In this document: positions 11,756-23,682 of the stretch, one piece after another
Layout of the letters: every line of letters starts with the position of its first letter
How positions within the stretch are numbered: position 1 is the stretch's first letter
NCBI RefSeq assembly: GCF_027887165.1
Contig: NC_077230.1
Coordinates: 28,816,351-28,880,350 of the forward strand
Direction of reading: 5' to 3'
DNA length: 64,000 bases
Origin: Monodelphis domestica
Lineage: Eukaryota > Chordata > Mammalia > Didelphimorphia > Didelphidae
Notes under the pieces: generated by a model
Told to the model about the DNA's origin: nothing
Databases searched by the model: none
What the model saw: only the letters and a program-made list of their open reading frames with translations
Position numbers and translations under genes: made by a program

Positions 11756-14700
11756 TTACGTTCGATTATACCACAGTGTATTAGTCTCTGTGTACAATGT
11801 TCTCCTGGTTCTGCTCCTCTCGCTCTGCATCACTTCCTGGAGGTTGTTCCAGTCTCCATGGAACTTCTCCACTTTATTATTCCTTTGAGCACAATAGTAT
11901 TCCATCACCAACATATACCACAGTTTGTTCAGCCATTCCCCAATTGATGGGCATCCCCTCGTTTTCCAGTTTTGGGCCACCACAAAGAGCGCAGCTATGA
12001 ATATTTTTGTACAAGTCTTTGTGTCCATTATCTCTTTGGGGTACAGACCCAGCAGTGCTATGGCTGGGTCAAAGGGTAGATATTCTTTTGTCGCCCTTTG
12101 GGCATAGTTCCAAATTGCCCTCCAGAATGGTTGGATCAGTTCACAACTCCACCAGCAATGAATTAATGTCCCTACTTTGCCACATCCCCTCCAGCATTCA
12201 TTACTTTCCTTTGCTGTTATGTTAGCCAATCTGCTAGGTGTGAGGTGATACCTCAGAGTTGTTTTGATTTGCATCTCTCTGATTATAAGAGATGTAGAAC
12301 ACTTCTTCATGTGCTTGTTAATAGTTTTGATTTCTTTATCTGAGAACTGCCTATCCATTTCCCTTGCCCATTTATCAATTGGAGAATGGCTTGATTTTTT
12401 GTACAATTGATTTAGCTCATTATAAATATGAGTAATTAAACCTTTGTCAGAGGTTTCTATGAAGATTTTTTCCCAATTTGTTGTTTCCCTTCTGATTTTA
12501 GTTATATTGGTTTTGTTTGTACAAAAGCTTTTTAGTTTGATGTAGTCAAAATTATTTATTTTACATTTTGTGATTCTTTCTATATCTTGCTTGGTTTTAA
12601 AGCCTTTCCCCTCCCAAAGGTCTGACATGTATACTATTCTGTGTTTACCCAATTTACTTATGGTTTCCTTCTTTATGTTTAAGTCACTCACCCATTTTGA
12701 ATTTATCTTGGTGTAGGGTGTGAGGTGTTGATCTATTCCTAGTCTCTCCCACACTGTCTTCCAATTTTCCCAGCAGTTTTTATCGAATAGTGGATTTTTG
12801 TCCCAAAAGCTGGGATCTTTGGGTTTATCGTATACTGTCTTGCTGAGGTCGTTTTCCCCCAGTCTATTCCACTGATCTTCCTTTCTGTTTCTTAGCCAGT
12901 ACCAAATTGTTTTGATGACTGCTGCTTTGTAATATAGTTTAAGGTCAGGGACTGCAAGGCCCCCATCATATGTGTTTTTTTTCATTATTTCCCTGGATAT
13001 CCTTGATCTTTTGTTCTTCCAAATGAACTTTGTTATGGTTTTTTCTAAATCAGTGAAGAAGTATTTTGGTAGTTCAATGGGTATGGCACTAAATAGATAA
13101 ATAAGTTTGGGTAGGATGGTCATTTTTATTATATTGGCTCGTCCTATCCATGAGCAGTTAATGTTTTTCCAATTGTTCAAGTCTAGTTTTAGTTGTGTGG
13201 CGAGTGTTTTGTAGTTGTGTTCATATAGTTCCTGTGTTTGTCTTGGGAGATAGATTCCTAGGTATTTTATTTTGTCTAAGGTGATTTTGAATGGGATTTC
13301 TCTTTCTAGTTCTTGCTGCTGAGCTGTGTTGGAGATATATAGAAAAGCTGATGATTTATGTGGGTTTATTTTGTATCCTGCAACTTTGCTAAAGTTGTTG
13401 ATTATTTCAATTAGCTTTTTGGTTGAATCTCTAGGATTCTTTAAGTAGACCATCATGTCATCCGCAAAGAGTGATAACTTGGTCTCCTCCTTGCCTATTC
13501 TGATGCCTTCAATTTCTTTATCTTCTCTAATTGCTACTGCTAGTGTTTCTAGTACAATGTCAAATAGTAGAGGTGATAATGGGCATCCTTGTTTCACTCC
13601 TGATCTTATTGGGAATGCATCTAGTTTATCCCCATTGCAGATGATATTAGCTGTTGGTTTTAGATATATACTGTTTATTATTTTTAGGAATGACCCTTCT
13701 ATTCCTATGCTTTCTAGTGTTTTTAATAGGAATGGGTGTTGTATTTTATCAAAGGCTTTTTCTGCATCTATTGAGATAATCATGTGGTTCTTGCTAGTTT
13801 GCTTGTTGATGTGGTCAATTATGTGGATGGTTTTCCTAATGTTGAACCAGCCCTGCATCCCTGGTATGAATCCTACTTGATCATGGTGAATGATCCTTCT
13901 GATCACTTGCTGGAGTCTTTTTGCTAGTATCCTATTTAAAATTTTTGCATCTATATTCATTAGGGAGATTGGTCTATAGTTTTCTTTCTCTGTTTTTGAC
14001 CTGCCTGGTTTTGGAATCAGTACCATGTTTGTGTCGTAAAAGGAGTTTGGTAGAACTCCTTCTTTGCTTATTATGTCAAATAGTTTGTATAGTATTGGGA
14101 TTAACTGTTCTCTGAATGTTTGATAGAATTCACAGGTGAATCCATCAGGCCCTGGGGATTTTTTCTTAGGAAGTTCTTTGATGGCTTGATGGATTTCAAT
14201 TTCTGATATGGGATTATTTAAGAATTCTATTTCCTCTTCTGTTAGTCTAGGCAGTTTGTATTTTTGTATATATTCATCCATTTCTCCTAAATTGGTGTAT
14301 TTATTGCCATATAATTGGGCAAAGTAATTTCTAATGATTGCCTTAATTTCCTCCTCATTGGAGGTGCTGTCCCCCTTTTCATCTTTAATGCTGTGAATTT
14401 GCTTTTCTTCCTTCCTTTTTTTAATTAGATTGACCAGTACTTTGTCTATTTTGTTTGTTTTTTCAAAGTACCAGCTTCTTGTCTTATTTATTAAATCAAT
14501 AGTTCTATCACTTTCGATTTTATTAATTTCTCCCTTAATTTTTAGGATTTCTAATTTGGTTTTCTGCTGGGGGTTTTTAATTTGATCGCTTTCGAGTTTT
14601 TTCAATTGCATTTCCAATTGATTGATCTCTGCTCTCCCTTGTTTTTTAATATGAGCTTTCAGGGATATGAATTTGCCTCTGATTACCGCTTTGGCTGCAT

Positions 14701-15562
14701 CCCAAAAGGTTTGAAAGGATGTTTCGCCATTGTCATTTTCCTTGATGAAATTATTAATTGTTTCTATGATTTCTTCTTTAGCTAAACGGTTTTGGAGTAT
14801 CATATTGTTTAATTTCCAATTGGTTTTAGATTTGGTTTTCCATGTACCATTACTAATCATTATTTTTATTGCCTTGTGATCTGAGAAGGCTGCATTCATT
14901 ATTTCTGCTTTTCTGCATTTGTGTGCTATGTTTCTGTGACCTAATGTATGGTCAATTTTTGTGAATGTGCCATGTGGTGCTGAGAAGAAGGTGTATTCCT
15001 TTTTATCCCTATTTATTTTTCTCCATATGTCTATTAATTCTAATTTTTCTAAGATTTCATTCACTTCTTTTACCTCTTTCTTATTTATTTTTTTATTTGA
15101 TTTATCTAAATTTGATAATGGTTGGTTTAAGTCTCCCACTAGTATGGTTTTATTGTCTATTTCTTCCTTCAATTCTCCTAGTTTCTCCATTAGAAATTTG
15201 GGTGCTATATTATTTGGTGCATACATGTTGATTAATGATATTTCCTCATTGTCTAGAGTCCCTTTTAACAAAATATAATTACCTTCCCTATCCCTTTTGA
15301 TCAGGTCTATTTTTGCATTGGCTTTATCAGATATCATGATTACCACTCCTGCCTTCTTTCTATCAGTTGAGGCCCAGAAGGTCTTACTCCATCCTTTAAT
15401 TCTGACCTTGTGGGTGTCAACCCGCCTCATGTGTGTTTCTTGAAGACAACATATGGTAGGGTTTTGGATTCTAATCCATTCAGCTATTCGTCTACGTTTT
15501 ATGGGTGAGTTCATCCCATTCACGTTCAAAGTTATGATTGTCATTTGTGGACTCCCTGGCAT
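11756..15562 (-). CDS. L1 ORF2 protein, endonuclease and reverse transcriptase, full length
   Basis: An uninterrupted 1268-codon frame, close to the roughly 1275 residues usual for mammalian L1 ORF2. It starts at an ATG followed by the conserved ITLNVNG(M)NSP block and ends in TAA. The apurinic-like endonuclease (about 1-240) keeps N15, E42, Y114, D144/N146, D204 and S227-D228-H229. The reverse transcriptase (about 500-770) keeps the [12 protein letters not shown] block with D599, PLSPLLFD, and the catalytic FADD box at 699-702. The Cys-rich C-terminal segment CWRGCGKVG...HCWWSC lies at 1123-1140. The protein would nick the target and prime reverse transcription of L1 RNA in a ribonucleoprotein with ORF1p. 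No key residue that I checked is missing. Without a 5'UTR, expression would depend on an outside promoter. Confidence 0.95.
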   Translation of the reverse strand: MPGSPQMTIITLNVNGMNSPIKRRRIAEWIRIQNPTICCLQETHMRRVDTHKVRIKGWSKTFWASTDRKKAGVVIMISDKANAKIDLIKRDREGNYILLKGTLDNEEISLINMYAPNNIAPKFLMEKLGELKEEIDNKTILVGDLNQPLSNLDKSNKKINKKEVKEVNEILEKLELIDIWRKINRDKKEYTFFSAPHGTFTKIDHTLGHRNIAHKCRKAEIMNAAFSDHKAIKIMISNGTWKTKSKTNWKLNNMILQNRLAKEEIIETINNFIKENDNGETSFQTFWDAAKAVIRGKFISLKAHIKKQGRAEINQLEMQLKKLESDQIKNPQQKTKLEILKIKGEINKIESDRTIDLINKTRSWYFEKTNKIDKVLVNLIKKRKEEKQIHSIKDEKGDSTSNEEEIKAIIRNYFAQLYGNKYTNLGEMDEYIQKYKLPRLTEEEIEFLNNPISEIEIHQAIKELPKKKSPGPDGFTCEFYQTFREQLIPILYKLFDIISKEGVLPNSFYDTNMVLIPKPGRSKTEKENYRPISLMNIDAKILNRILAKRLQQVIRRIIHHDQVGFIPGMQGWFNIRKTIHIIDHINKQTSKNHMIISIDAEKAFDKIQHPFLLKTLESIGIEGSFLKIINSIYLKPTANIICNGDKLDAFPIRSGVKQGCPLSPLLFDIVLETLAVAIREDKEIEGIRIGKEETKLSLFADDMMVYLKNPRDSTKKLIEIINNFSKVAGYKINPHKSSAFLYISNTAQQQELEREIPFKITLDKIKYLGIYLPRQTQELYEHNYKTLATQLKLDLNNWKNINCSWIGRANIIKMTILPKLIYLFSAIPIELPKYFFTDLEKTITKFIWKNKRSRISREIMKKNTYDGGLAVPDLKLYYKAAVIKTIWYWLRNRKEDQWNRLGENDLSKTVYDKPKDPSFWDKNPLFDKNCWENWKTVWERLGIDQHLTPYTKINSKWVSDLNIKKETISKLGKHRIVYMSDLWEGKGFKTKQDIERITKCKINNFDYIKLKSFCTNKTNITKIRRETTNWEKIFIETSDKGLITHIYNELNQLYKKSSHSPIDKWAREMDRQFSDKEIKTINKHMKKCSTSLIIREMQIKTTLRYHLTPSRLANITAKESNECWRGCGKVGTLIHCWWSCELIQPFWRAIWNYAQRATKEYLPFDPAIALLGLYPKEIMDTKTCTKIFIAALFVVAQNWKTRGCPSIGEWLNKLWYMLVMEYYCAQRNNKVEKFHGDWNNLQEVMQSERSRTRRTLYTETNTLWYNRT

Positions 15563-15589
15563 TTTGATTGCCTTCCCTAATTCTAACCT

Positions 15590-15800
15590 TTTCTTCTTCG
15601 GCTCTACCTTTTAGTCCAGTGATTTACTTTGAATCAGTCCCCCTTGTCCCCTCCCTTGATGTTTCCCTTTTTTGTCCCTCCCTTTTTGTTCCCTCCCCCT
15701 CCCCCCTCTCTTTCCCTCCCTTTTTGTTCTCCCTCTCCCCCTCCCCCCCTTGGTTTTCCCTTCTCCTTACCCTTGTTGGGTAAGATAGAATTCAAGATCC
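15590..15800 (-). other. L1 inter-ORF spacer, G-rich on the element strand
   Basis: The minus strand carries many runs of three to eight G separated by short A-rich loops, plus a repeated AACAAAAAGGGAGGGA motif. The matching spacer at 51390-52080 is similarly G-rich, so this is a family property and not a local expansion. Confidence 0.7.
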
Positions 15801-15813
15801 GTTAGGAAGTCTT
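15801..15813. repeat. Right 13-bp target-site duplication of the young L1
   Basis: An exact copy of 11395-11407, followed by AAGTTCA of the original target. Confidence 0.9.
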
Positions 15814-16089
15814 AAGTTCAAATTCTGGCTGCTAATTATTGATTCATTTCATGGATGGAGCAAATCCCTTTCCCTCACTAAGCCTAAGGTTCCATTTTTT
15901 AAAATGTGTCTTTTTAAGACTATTCCAAATTTTACAAAACAAGAATTTCCATACATAAAATGAAAAAGAAGCTACTACACAAATGAAATTATGAATATCC
16001 TATATTTAGCTTACTTTTCTTCATTTCTACCTAAGTAATATCATCCGCTGTCTTAAAAAAGGATAAAAGAGGACATTTATACTCCAAGG
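15814..16089. other. Short intergenic stretch
   Basis: TTCAAATTCTGGCTGCTAAT followed by GGTTCCATTTTTTAAAATG could be the remains of a MIR-type SINE split by the L1. Nothing firmer can be said. Confidence 0.3.
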
Positions 16090-16843
16090 GAAGTTTGGAC
16101 TTTCGGTATGGAGAAGGGGAAAGAGAGGAGAACTCCCTTCTCCCTTTTCAAAGCGGGGTTCAGGGGAGATAACAGATGTAATGATTTGGCTCAGAGAGAT
16201 GAGAGGGGATTTGAAGATTTTCCCCCTTCTGCCTTCCCTCCTTAGCTAAAGTCGCTCTCCCAGATTTGCTCTTGTCCCTGTTGTCCCCCCTCCACTACTC
16301 GAGACCAAAGGGTCTCCCCTTGATTTGTTCACTCACACTCAGCTTGGGGAACAGATAACTTTTAATGTCAACTCAATCAGGTAATACAAAAGGAAATAAC
16401 AGGCAGGGAAGAATGGGAAAAGGAATGTGGGAAAAGGGGGTCCCTGTCTCTGTCTAAAACCTTTCCCTTCCCTCCTCAAGTCTGGGGGGAACTCAGGCCT
16501 TGGCAGCCTGAGCCCCCTGAAAGAAAGTCAGGTTGACTCACCCCTAGGCAACAGGAGCTGAGGTAAAGTCTGCTCAGGTTTCTCTTCAGAAGTTCCTTCA
16601 ATTGGGAAGGGTTGAGGGGAAAGATTTCCAGTCACCAGCAGGAAAAATGGGTAACCCTCAGGAGAAAGTCTTTTTCCCAACTTTTCTTTTTGGCTTCTCA
16701 TGACCAAGACACCCTCACTGCTCTCCCAGCCAGAGTCTTCTCCTCCTCCAGATTCCACTCCTGGGGCTCCTCCCCCATCGAGGTGATCAATTTCATATAC
16801 TCTTCAGCCTGGCAATTTTTCTCTAGTGCCAGGCTCTGTCACA
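16090..16843 (-). mobile_element. LTR of an endogenous retrovirus-like element
   Basis: Read on the minus strand, the element begins TGTGACAGAG at 16843, passes through a GC-rich region, and has an ATTAAA-type poly(A) signal near 16355 followed by a plausible U5. Its first 61 bases reappear at 18342-18402 in the same orientation with about six mismatches, as expected for paired LTRs or two copies of one family. The left edge is estimated. ORFs of 76 and 93 codons here look incidental. Confidence 0.5.
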
Positions 16844-18341
16844 AATCCTCCATTTCTTGTTGTTCATGTGGTGCCTCTCCCCTCCCAAAATAATAAATCT
16901 TATCCTAATCTGTCTATTTGCTAATATAAATTCCTATCTTATGCTAAGATTGAGTTGTGGGAAGAGGGTTAGGATTATGTGCCAACAAAATTTTTACAAT
17001 ATAACAATTTCTTAATACAAAAGTCATTCCTATTGCAATCAATATAAAATTTAAATCTTAAGTAAAACGGAACTATCCTATGCCTTATGTAATGCTAATT
17101 CCAATGTAACAATTCATAACATTTATAGATATAGATATATATTAACTTGTATCTAATAAAATCTGATTTATTCTGTCCCTATGTTACCTCTCCAGTTACA
17201 ATATTCCCTTTTCCACCCTAAACTACTCTGTCCTTGTCTATTATTGGTTAGTATTTTAACTCTTTCTATCTATATTACTGAATTAGATCATGATTATGTT
17301 ATATATATATATGCATATACATGTCTGCTATTTGTACACATTTACATATGTCACATGTTATTTAAATACATATATACATATATGCATATATATCCTCTGG
17401 TAGTAGAGATTTATTTACAGATATACAATTTATGGGTTGTCCTTATTTACGGCACAGCCCCTAATGTCAGTGTAGAATTTGTGTTCTAGATATGTCTTGG
17501 TAGATGCATATTTATTCCAATGTGCATGTGAATGCACTTCCCTATATGGGAAGTTAATATAATTGGTGATTAATCTTACATGACCCATTTTCCTGAAGTA
17601 CATCCCCCATAATGTCTGATTCAAAGTTCTTTCTAGTTGTCTGTGTATCTTCCATCCTTTGGTATTGCTTGAAGTTTGTCACAGGTCCGGGGTGTCTTCT
17701 CCTTTACAGGATACATACTTGCCTATCATCTCACCTTGAAAGATGATCTCAGGTATCTGGAACTACAGGATCATGCGTGTGTGTAAGATTAACCTGTGCG
17801 TGCATGTAAGAGTGAATATATTGATACATGTGAGTGAAACTTTATACAGGATGTTTGTGCCATCCTCATGTGTGCGAATGAGATTCTTTTTTTTAATGTA
17901 ATGAATGTAGGTAACTTTCTTAATGTGTGATGGTAAGGTGATTATTCTATTCCTTTGTGGTTGATTATAGAGGTTAATGATGTTTTAGCCTAGGCTTGAG
18001 ATTGAAATTCGTATATAGGTTTAATAATTCTAAGGAATTCTAAATCCACCCAAATAAACTCCCAGGTTCTGCAAGGAACCGTTTCTCCTGTGTTTCACAG
18101 GCTATGTTAATCATCCCTGATCTAACTAACACAAATTTAAACTATCTGTCTTGGGCATTAGTCTATCTTGGTTTCATTGTCTCTGTTCAGTGTCTCTGTT
18201 CATCTCTATTTCTTAATGTGTGATTTTGTTGGGTTCAAGGACTCTATGTTTATTTATCAAAGGTTGTTCTTGGGGCGTCTGTGTTTGAACGGATTCTTGG
18301 GCTTCCATTAAGTTGTCTTTTGGTGTGTTATCATGGGCATA
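16844..18341 (-). mobile_element. Possible degenerate internal region of the LTR element
   Basis: This lies between two same-orientation LTR ends. The minus strand has one frame that is open over much of about 17430-17950 with only a few stops, containing protein-like segments such as LNQTLWGMYFRKMGHV and HWNKYASTKTYLEHK. The position would suit a decayed env, but I cannot match it to a named family. TA/TG-rich microsatellite-like DNA occurs at 17297-17395. Confidence 0.3.
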
Positions 18342-18402
18342 GTGATCAATTTCACATACTCTTCAGCCTGGCACTTTTTTTCCATTGCCAGCCTCTGTCA
18401 CA
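18342..18402 (-). mobile_element. 61-bp LTR end matching 16783-16843
   Basis: This runs from GTGATCAATTTCACATAC to CCTCTGTCACA. It matches the LTR terminus at 16783-16843 with about 55 of 61 identical bases and the same orientation. If the two belong to one provirus, the 5' LTR has been reduced to its first 61 bases. Confidence 0.6.
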
Positions 18403-20832
18403 CAACATGTATCCCAGCCCCCTCTTCACCCTCTCCATATAGTAAAAAAAAAATATTGTCAAGAAGGTGAACTTACACATATAAATTTAGCCTTTCATGT
18501 TTCACCTTTATGTTCACTTTCTGGAGACATTTAAATTTATTCCTTCAGAATTAAATCTGTGACTGTATATAAAATTCTCCTGGTTCTATTCCTTTCACTG
18601 TTCATGATTTCCTATAGTTCTTTCCAAGTGTTTTTTAAAATCTGTCCATTCATTATTTCTTATTGCACAGTAGTATTCCATCACAATCACATACCACAAT
18701 TTGTTCAGCCATTCTCCAATTGATGGACATCCCCTCGGTTTTCAATTCATCACCACCACAAAGGGAGATACTATAAATATTTTGGAACATTTGAGTTCAT
18801 TCCTTCTATCCTTGACCTCAGGAAACCGACCCAGCAATTGTATTGCTAGATCTAAGAGTATTACATAGTTTTATAAAATCTGAGTGTAATTACAAATTGC
18901 TTTCCAAAATGGTTGGATCAGTTCACAGCTCCAACAGCACTGCATTAGTGTCCTCATTTTTCCACATGTCCTGCAACATTTGTCACTTTGTCCTTTGGTC
19001 ATTTTAACCCGTCTGATGGCTATGGGGTAATATATTAGAGTTGTTTTGGTTTGCATTTCTCTAAATAGTACTGATTCAGAGCATTTCCCACATATCTATG
19101 ATTTTGATTTCTTCATCCAAAAATTATCTTTATATCTTTTGCCCATTTATCAATTGGGAGACAGCTCTTATTCTTACAAATTTGATACAAATTTCTATAT
19201 ATTTTAGATATGAGACCTCTATCTGAAAGGATGTCTATAAAAATTTTTTTCCTCAACTTTTTGCATTCCTTCTAATCTTGGTAACATTTACTTAATTTGT
19301 AAAAAAACAAAAACAAAAACAAAACTTTTCAATTTAATGTATTCAAAATTATTCATTTTACATTTCACAATTCTCTCCATCTCTTGTTGACTCATAAGTT
19401 CTTATCCTATCCATAAATTTGATAGTATATTCCTTGCTTTTTTAATTCACTTATATTTCCTTTATGTCTAAATCATATATTCATTTTGTTCTTATCTTAT
19501 AGAATGATGTAAGATGTTAGTTTGTATCTAGTTTCTGCCATAATACTTTCCAATAATCCAAGTAGTTTTTGCCAAACAATGATTTCTTATCACAAAAACC
19601 TGGATGTATGATTTTGTCAAATACAAGATTATTATAATCTTTTATTGCTTTATATGTTTGTTCTGTTCCACTGATCTACCTTTCTCTTTCTTAGCCAGTA
19701 CCAGTTTTTTAATTACTGTTTTATAATGCAATTTAAAATCTTGTACTGCTAGACTTTTTTTTTAATTCATTTGGTAGTCTTGATTTTTTTATTCTTCCAA
19801 GTGATTTTTTAACTCAATAAAATAATTTTTTAGTAATATAATTGGGATGGCATTAAGTAAATAGATTAGTCTAAGTAGGATTGTCATTTTAAACATATTG
19901 TCTCTGCCCACCCATGAATGATAAATATTTTTCCAATTATTTAGCTCTGATTTTATCTAAAAAGTATTTTATAATTTAATTTGTGTAGTTCCTGGTTTTG
20001 TTTTGACAGGTATACTCTCAGATATTTTATTCTACCTGTGATTCTTTTATCTTTCTATCTCTTTTTCTTTCTCTTTCTATCTCTTCTTACAGAACTTTGA
20101 TAATGATATATAAAAAAGCTGATGATTTATGTGGATTTATTTTTTATTCTGCCACTTTGCTAAAATTATTGGTAGTTTCAAGTAACTTTTTAGTTGAATT
20201 TTGAAGATTTTCCACTATTCCATCATGTTATCAATAGAACAAGATAGTTTTATTACCTCTTTGTCCATTTTATTTCTTCAATTACTTTCTTTTATTACTA
20301 TTGCTAGCATTTCTAATATTATCAAATAATATTGGTTTTAATGGGCATTTTTGTTCCTGTTCTTATTGGGAAGGCTTCTAGCTTCTCCCCATTACAAATA
20401 CCTTCTTATGGTTTTAGGTAGATACTTTGTATCATTTTAAGAAAAAATCTATACACATGCTTTGCAGTGATTTTAATAGGAATGTGTCATCTTTGGTCAA
20501 AGGCTTTTTCTACATCTATTGTTATAATCATGTGGTTTTATTATATTTGTTATTGATATTATCAAATATATTGATAGTTTTCCTTATATTAAACCATCCC
20601 TAGATTCCTTGTATTAATCCTATTTGGTCACTATGTATTATCTTTGTGACATTTGTTGTAGTCTCCTGGCTAGCATTTTGTTTAGAATGTTTGCATTCAT
20701 ATTCATTAATGAGATTGGTCTACAATTTTCTTTCTGCTTTTACTTTTTGTTGTTTAGATATCAATACCATATTTGTTTCATAAAAGGAGTTGATAAAACT
20801 CCTTCTTTACCTGTTAGTTCAAGTAATCATCC
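18403..20832 (-). mobile_element. Old L1, ORF2 C-terminal half and 3' end
   Basis: The minus strand follows the intact ORF2 at 11756 from about residue 500 to the end, with many stops and indels. Recognisable landmarks are the degenerate Cys box ([11 protein letters not shown] at about 18880-18960) and TTGTTCAGCCATTCTCCAAT at the left. It is clearly much older than the intact copy. The 5' boundary adjoins a different repeat at 20833. Confidence 0.85.
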
Positions 20833-21236
20833 TTTATTTTAAAAGAGGACTAATGACATCACAAGGTAATATTTCATTTATTTGTTAGTGAATTCTATAT
20901 TTAAGTGAGAGTGACTAGCCATGATCTGGGATGACCTTTCAGGGATGCTTATAGACCCTTAGTGTCCACCATTCACCCAACTCTCACCTGTGGCTCCAAA
21001 AGGCTGCAGCATTTACAATGGCCATACCTCAGCAAAATCATCTCAGCATCAAGGCTAAAACAGATTGAAGTTAACTTGCAGACTCAAATTTAAGAGTGAG
21101 GTAAAGGGATTTCGACCTCAAGCATTTGAAGACTTCCCCCCACTAGAATGGGTGGATGAAAAAAATTTACTCACCATGAAGGCAGCTAAAGCAGGCTCTG
21201 TGGATCTCCTGTTAGAAATTGGACAGAGGGAGCAGC
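20833..21236. repeat. Unclassified dispersed repeat, possibly a marsupial SINE
   Basis: The TTTTAAAAGAGGACTAATG and ACATCACAAGG start followed by AAGTGAGAGTGACTAGCC is a pattern I associate with a marsupial SINE, but I cannot name it with confidence. A 63-codon frame at 21065-21256 that crosses into the next SINE is incidental. Confidence 0.35.
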
Positions 21237-21430
21237 TGGGTAGCTCAGTGGATTGAGAACCAGGTCTAGAGATGGGAGATCCTAGGTCAAAACTGGCCTC
21301 AAACACTTCCCAGCTATGTGACCCTGGACGAGTCACTTAAGCCCCATTGCCTAGCCCTTATGACCCTTCTGCCTTGAAACCAAAGCACAGTATTGATTCC
21401 AAGACAGAAGGTAAGAGTTTTAAAAAAAAG
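21237..21430 (+). mobile_element. SINE1-type tRNA-derived SINE
   Basis: The head CAGCTGGGTAGCTCAGTGG with a tRNA-like A box is followed by CTAGAGATGGGAGATCCTAG, TGTGACCCTGGACGAGTCAC, CCCATTGCCTAGCCCTTATG and a GAAGGTAAGAGTTTT-A(n) tail. Confidence 0.9.
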
Positions 21431-21470
21431 AACTTGGATAGACATTGAAGACAACATATTTATAATTTAT

Positions 21471-21600
21471 AAAACAATAACCATAATAATACTAGTAATA
21501 AGTAATAATACTAGTAATAATAATAATACTAACAATAAGTAATAATACATAATAATAATAGTAATATAAAACAATAACCATAATAATACTAGTAATAAGG
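21471..21600. repeat. (TAA/TAG)n-rich tract with an internal 97-bp duplication
   Basis: An irregular AT-rich trinucleotide tract. The 30-base segment starting at 21471 recurs starting at 21568 with the same sequence. Confidence 0.85.
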
Positions 21601-21688
21601 CTATGCATTTGGCTTGTTTCTCAATACAAAATTTCTCAAGATATGTCATTAATGAAATTGACACACAATATTATTTTTAACCACTAAT

Positions 21689-21692
21689 AGAT

Positions 21693-21726
<34 letters not shown>
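21689..21726. repeat. (GATA)n microsatellite
   Basis: About eight GATA units in a row, with an imperfect start. Confidence 0.95.
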
Positions 21727-21727
<1 letters not shown>

Positions 21728-22784
21728 TTGCCGATAGCAAAAAATTGTTCCATGCAAATAAGAGGTGACAAAACTAGTACCATTTTATCCATTCATTTGA
21801 TAAGCTTTAAAACTTTTTATCGATAATCATCCAAAGCTAAAATACTCTATAGTTTTAGGCTCAAATACTTATTTTAACATACTATCATGAGAGAAGTTTA
21901 TCAGTTTATTGTTCAGATGAAATAAGAACACAGTTTACATATGTATTATATATTCCCAAGAGATGTTGGTCCCTTCTGCATTCTTATTTAGAAATATCTA
22001 GGTCTTTAATATAAAAAGAGAATTGATTTTGCAGAAGTCTAGTGACAGGTATATTTCAAATTGGAAACATAAAATATCAGTATGTAAATTGATTACCTAT
22101 ACCTCTAAATTTTTCATAAATGCATTCACTTTATCTAACTGAATTAGAGAATGAATTTGAGGATCTTGCATGTTTTTTTTAATCCACCAAATAAGCAAGT
22201 TGCATGAGAAAAGTTTTGTTATAAAATGAATTTACTTAGTCTTTAATTTGTTACTATTAAGATGACAATATTTTCTTTTAAAACAAATATTGTCAGAATG
22301 CTTGCTAAAGGCTAAGAAAGTAAGCATGTTTCAACTGAAGAAAATAGTATTTTAGTTATCTATACCTATGTTATTACATAATTTTCAAAAGAAGCTTTTA
22401 AAAATGAAATTGATTCATCCTGTAGCAACTTGAAAAACTGTATGCATCTATTAACTCACATTTTGTGATATAAATGATTGTAAACCAAGTAATGTATCCA
22501 AATTTTACAAGGATCTATATTTTTAACAAATGCTTATATATTTGTGTTTAACCAGATATAGATCAAACTCAACCACTGTACACAGAATACAATTTTCCAA
22601 TACTATATAATTTTCTGGAAAAATCATTAATTTATTAGAAATGTTCTATACTGTCATAGCAATCAACAGATTTACAAAAACCAATACTTTCTTAACATCA
22701 ATTTCATTTTCACCAACATATTCTGCATATGAAATTAAATAATCATCTTTACATCTTTAGGTTCCATAGTCCATAATATTGTAT
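21727..22784. other. AT-rich intergenic DNA, nothing recognised
   Basis: No repeat family, exon or RNA gene is recognised over about 1 kb. Confidence 0.4.
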
Positions 22785-23010
22785 AATGGATAAAGTACTG
22801 GGCACGAAGTCGGCAAAACCCAGGTTGTAAACTTACTTCTGATATTTACATTTGTGACATGGGGCAAATCATTTATCCTGTTTACTTTATTGTCCTGAAC
22901 TGGAAAATGGGGGAAATAATTGCAACTGTCTCACAGAGCTGTTGAGAAGAACAAAAAATATTTGTCAAAAAATGCTTAATCTAGTACCTACCACATATAG
23001 CTTTTAAAGA
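22785..23010 (+). mobile_element. MIR SINE
   Basis: It has GTATAATGGATAAAGTACTG at the head, the ACATGGGGCAAATCATTTA core, CTGGAAAATGGGGGAAATAA and a tail ending CTAGTACCTACCACATA. Confidence 0.7.
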
Positions 23011-23682
23011 AATGCTTATTCCCTAATTCCCTTCCTCAATTAAAACTGTTTTTAATGATTTCCCAAGTATCATTTCGACCACAGTATTATATCTTGATTG
23101 AATCAATGTTTCTGTCTATTGAGATACTTAACAGTTTGCAATTCTATAAACAAAATTATAAAATGTCAGAAAACATCTTGATATTACAATTACATTTTTC
23201 TATTTATTTTTCATTAAATGTTTTTGTGAGAAAATTGTTATGTTACCAATCTCTACACATACTGTCAATATATATCTTTTTACTTCATTTATTTTTGTTC
23301 TCAAATAAAATAAATCTTTTCTCTCTATCAGCAAGTCTTTGTGAATCTCATATGTAAATGTAAACATTTTTTATTTCTATTCCTGTATTTTTTCTACTTT
23401 GGTTATTTGTACTGTACTTATACTAGCATCATCTCTCCCAGTGGATTCTCTCTTCAATTCAGTTATGTGCTTACTTATCAAGAAGGAATATCATTTTACC
23501 TTCAGAAATTGAAAAGATCAAATTTGACAATTTAAAAATAAATATAATTGTTTAAAACTGGACAGCACCTATAATCATTCTAGAGTTATTTCAATATAAA
23601 TTAAAAAATTTTTGGTTTTCAGGAAATTGACATATAATTTAGTACAGTGCAAAAATAATTTAATTTGGAATTGAAGGGCTTG
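23011..23682. other. AT-rich intergenic DNA, nothing recognised
   Basis: The 100-codon and 64-codon plus-strand frames at 23055-23535 are Phe/Leu/Ile/Ser-rich, the usual product of AT-rich DNA, and show no domain. Confidence 0.4.

Larger units (their letters stand above)
11408..15800 (-). mobile_element. Young 5'-truncated L1 with intact ORF2
   Basis: A 4.4-kb minus-strand L1. Its 3' end lies at the left: a 12-base T run (the poly(A) tail), then the 3'UTR with a C-rich patch at about 11481-11498 (G-rich in the RNA). ORF2 is complete. About 240 bases of the G-rich inter-ORF spacer remain on the right, after which the element ends at a perfect 13-bp target-site duplication. The spacer edge aligns with the spacer of the L1 at 49745 (GATC(C/T)TGAATTCTATCT motif). 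5'UTR and ORF1 are absent, so the copy was born truncated and has no promoter of its own. Confidence 0.95.

Noticed and set aside
13455..15278. Plus-strand frames of 60-141 codons across the L1
   Set aside because: They are antisense shadows of the intact ORF2 on the minus strand.
11756..15562. Host gene encoding a reverse transcriptase
   Set aside because: The frame is bounded by poly(A) tail and target-site duplications and has L1 ORF2 architecture, so it is a transposon gene and not a domesticated one.
21237..21300. tRNA gene
   Set aside because: The A-box and B-box-like sequences belong to SINE1-type elements, which derive from a tRNA. No cloverleaf could be completed in this or the other SINE copies.
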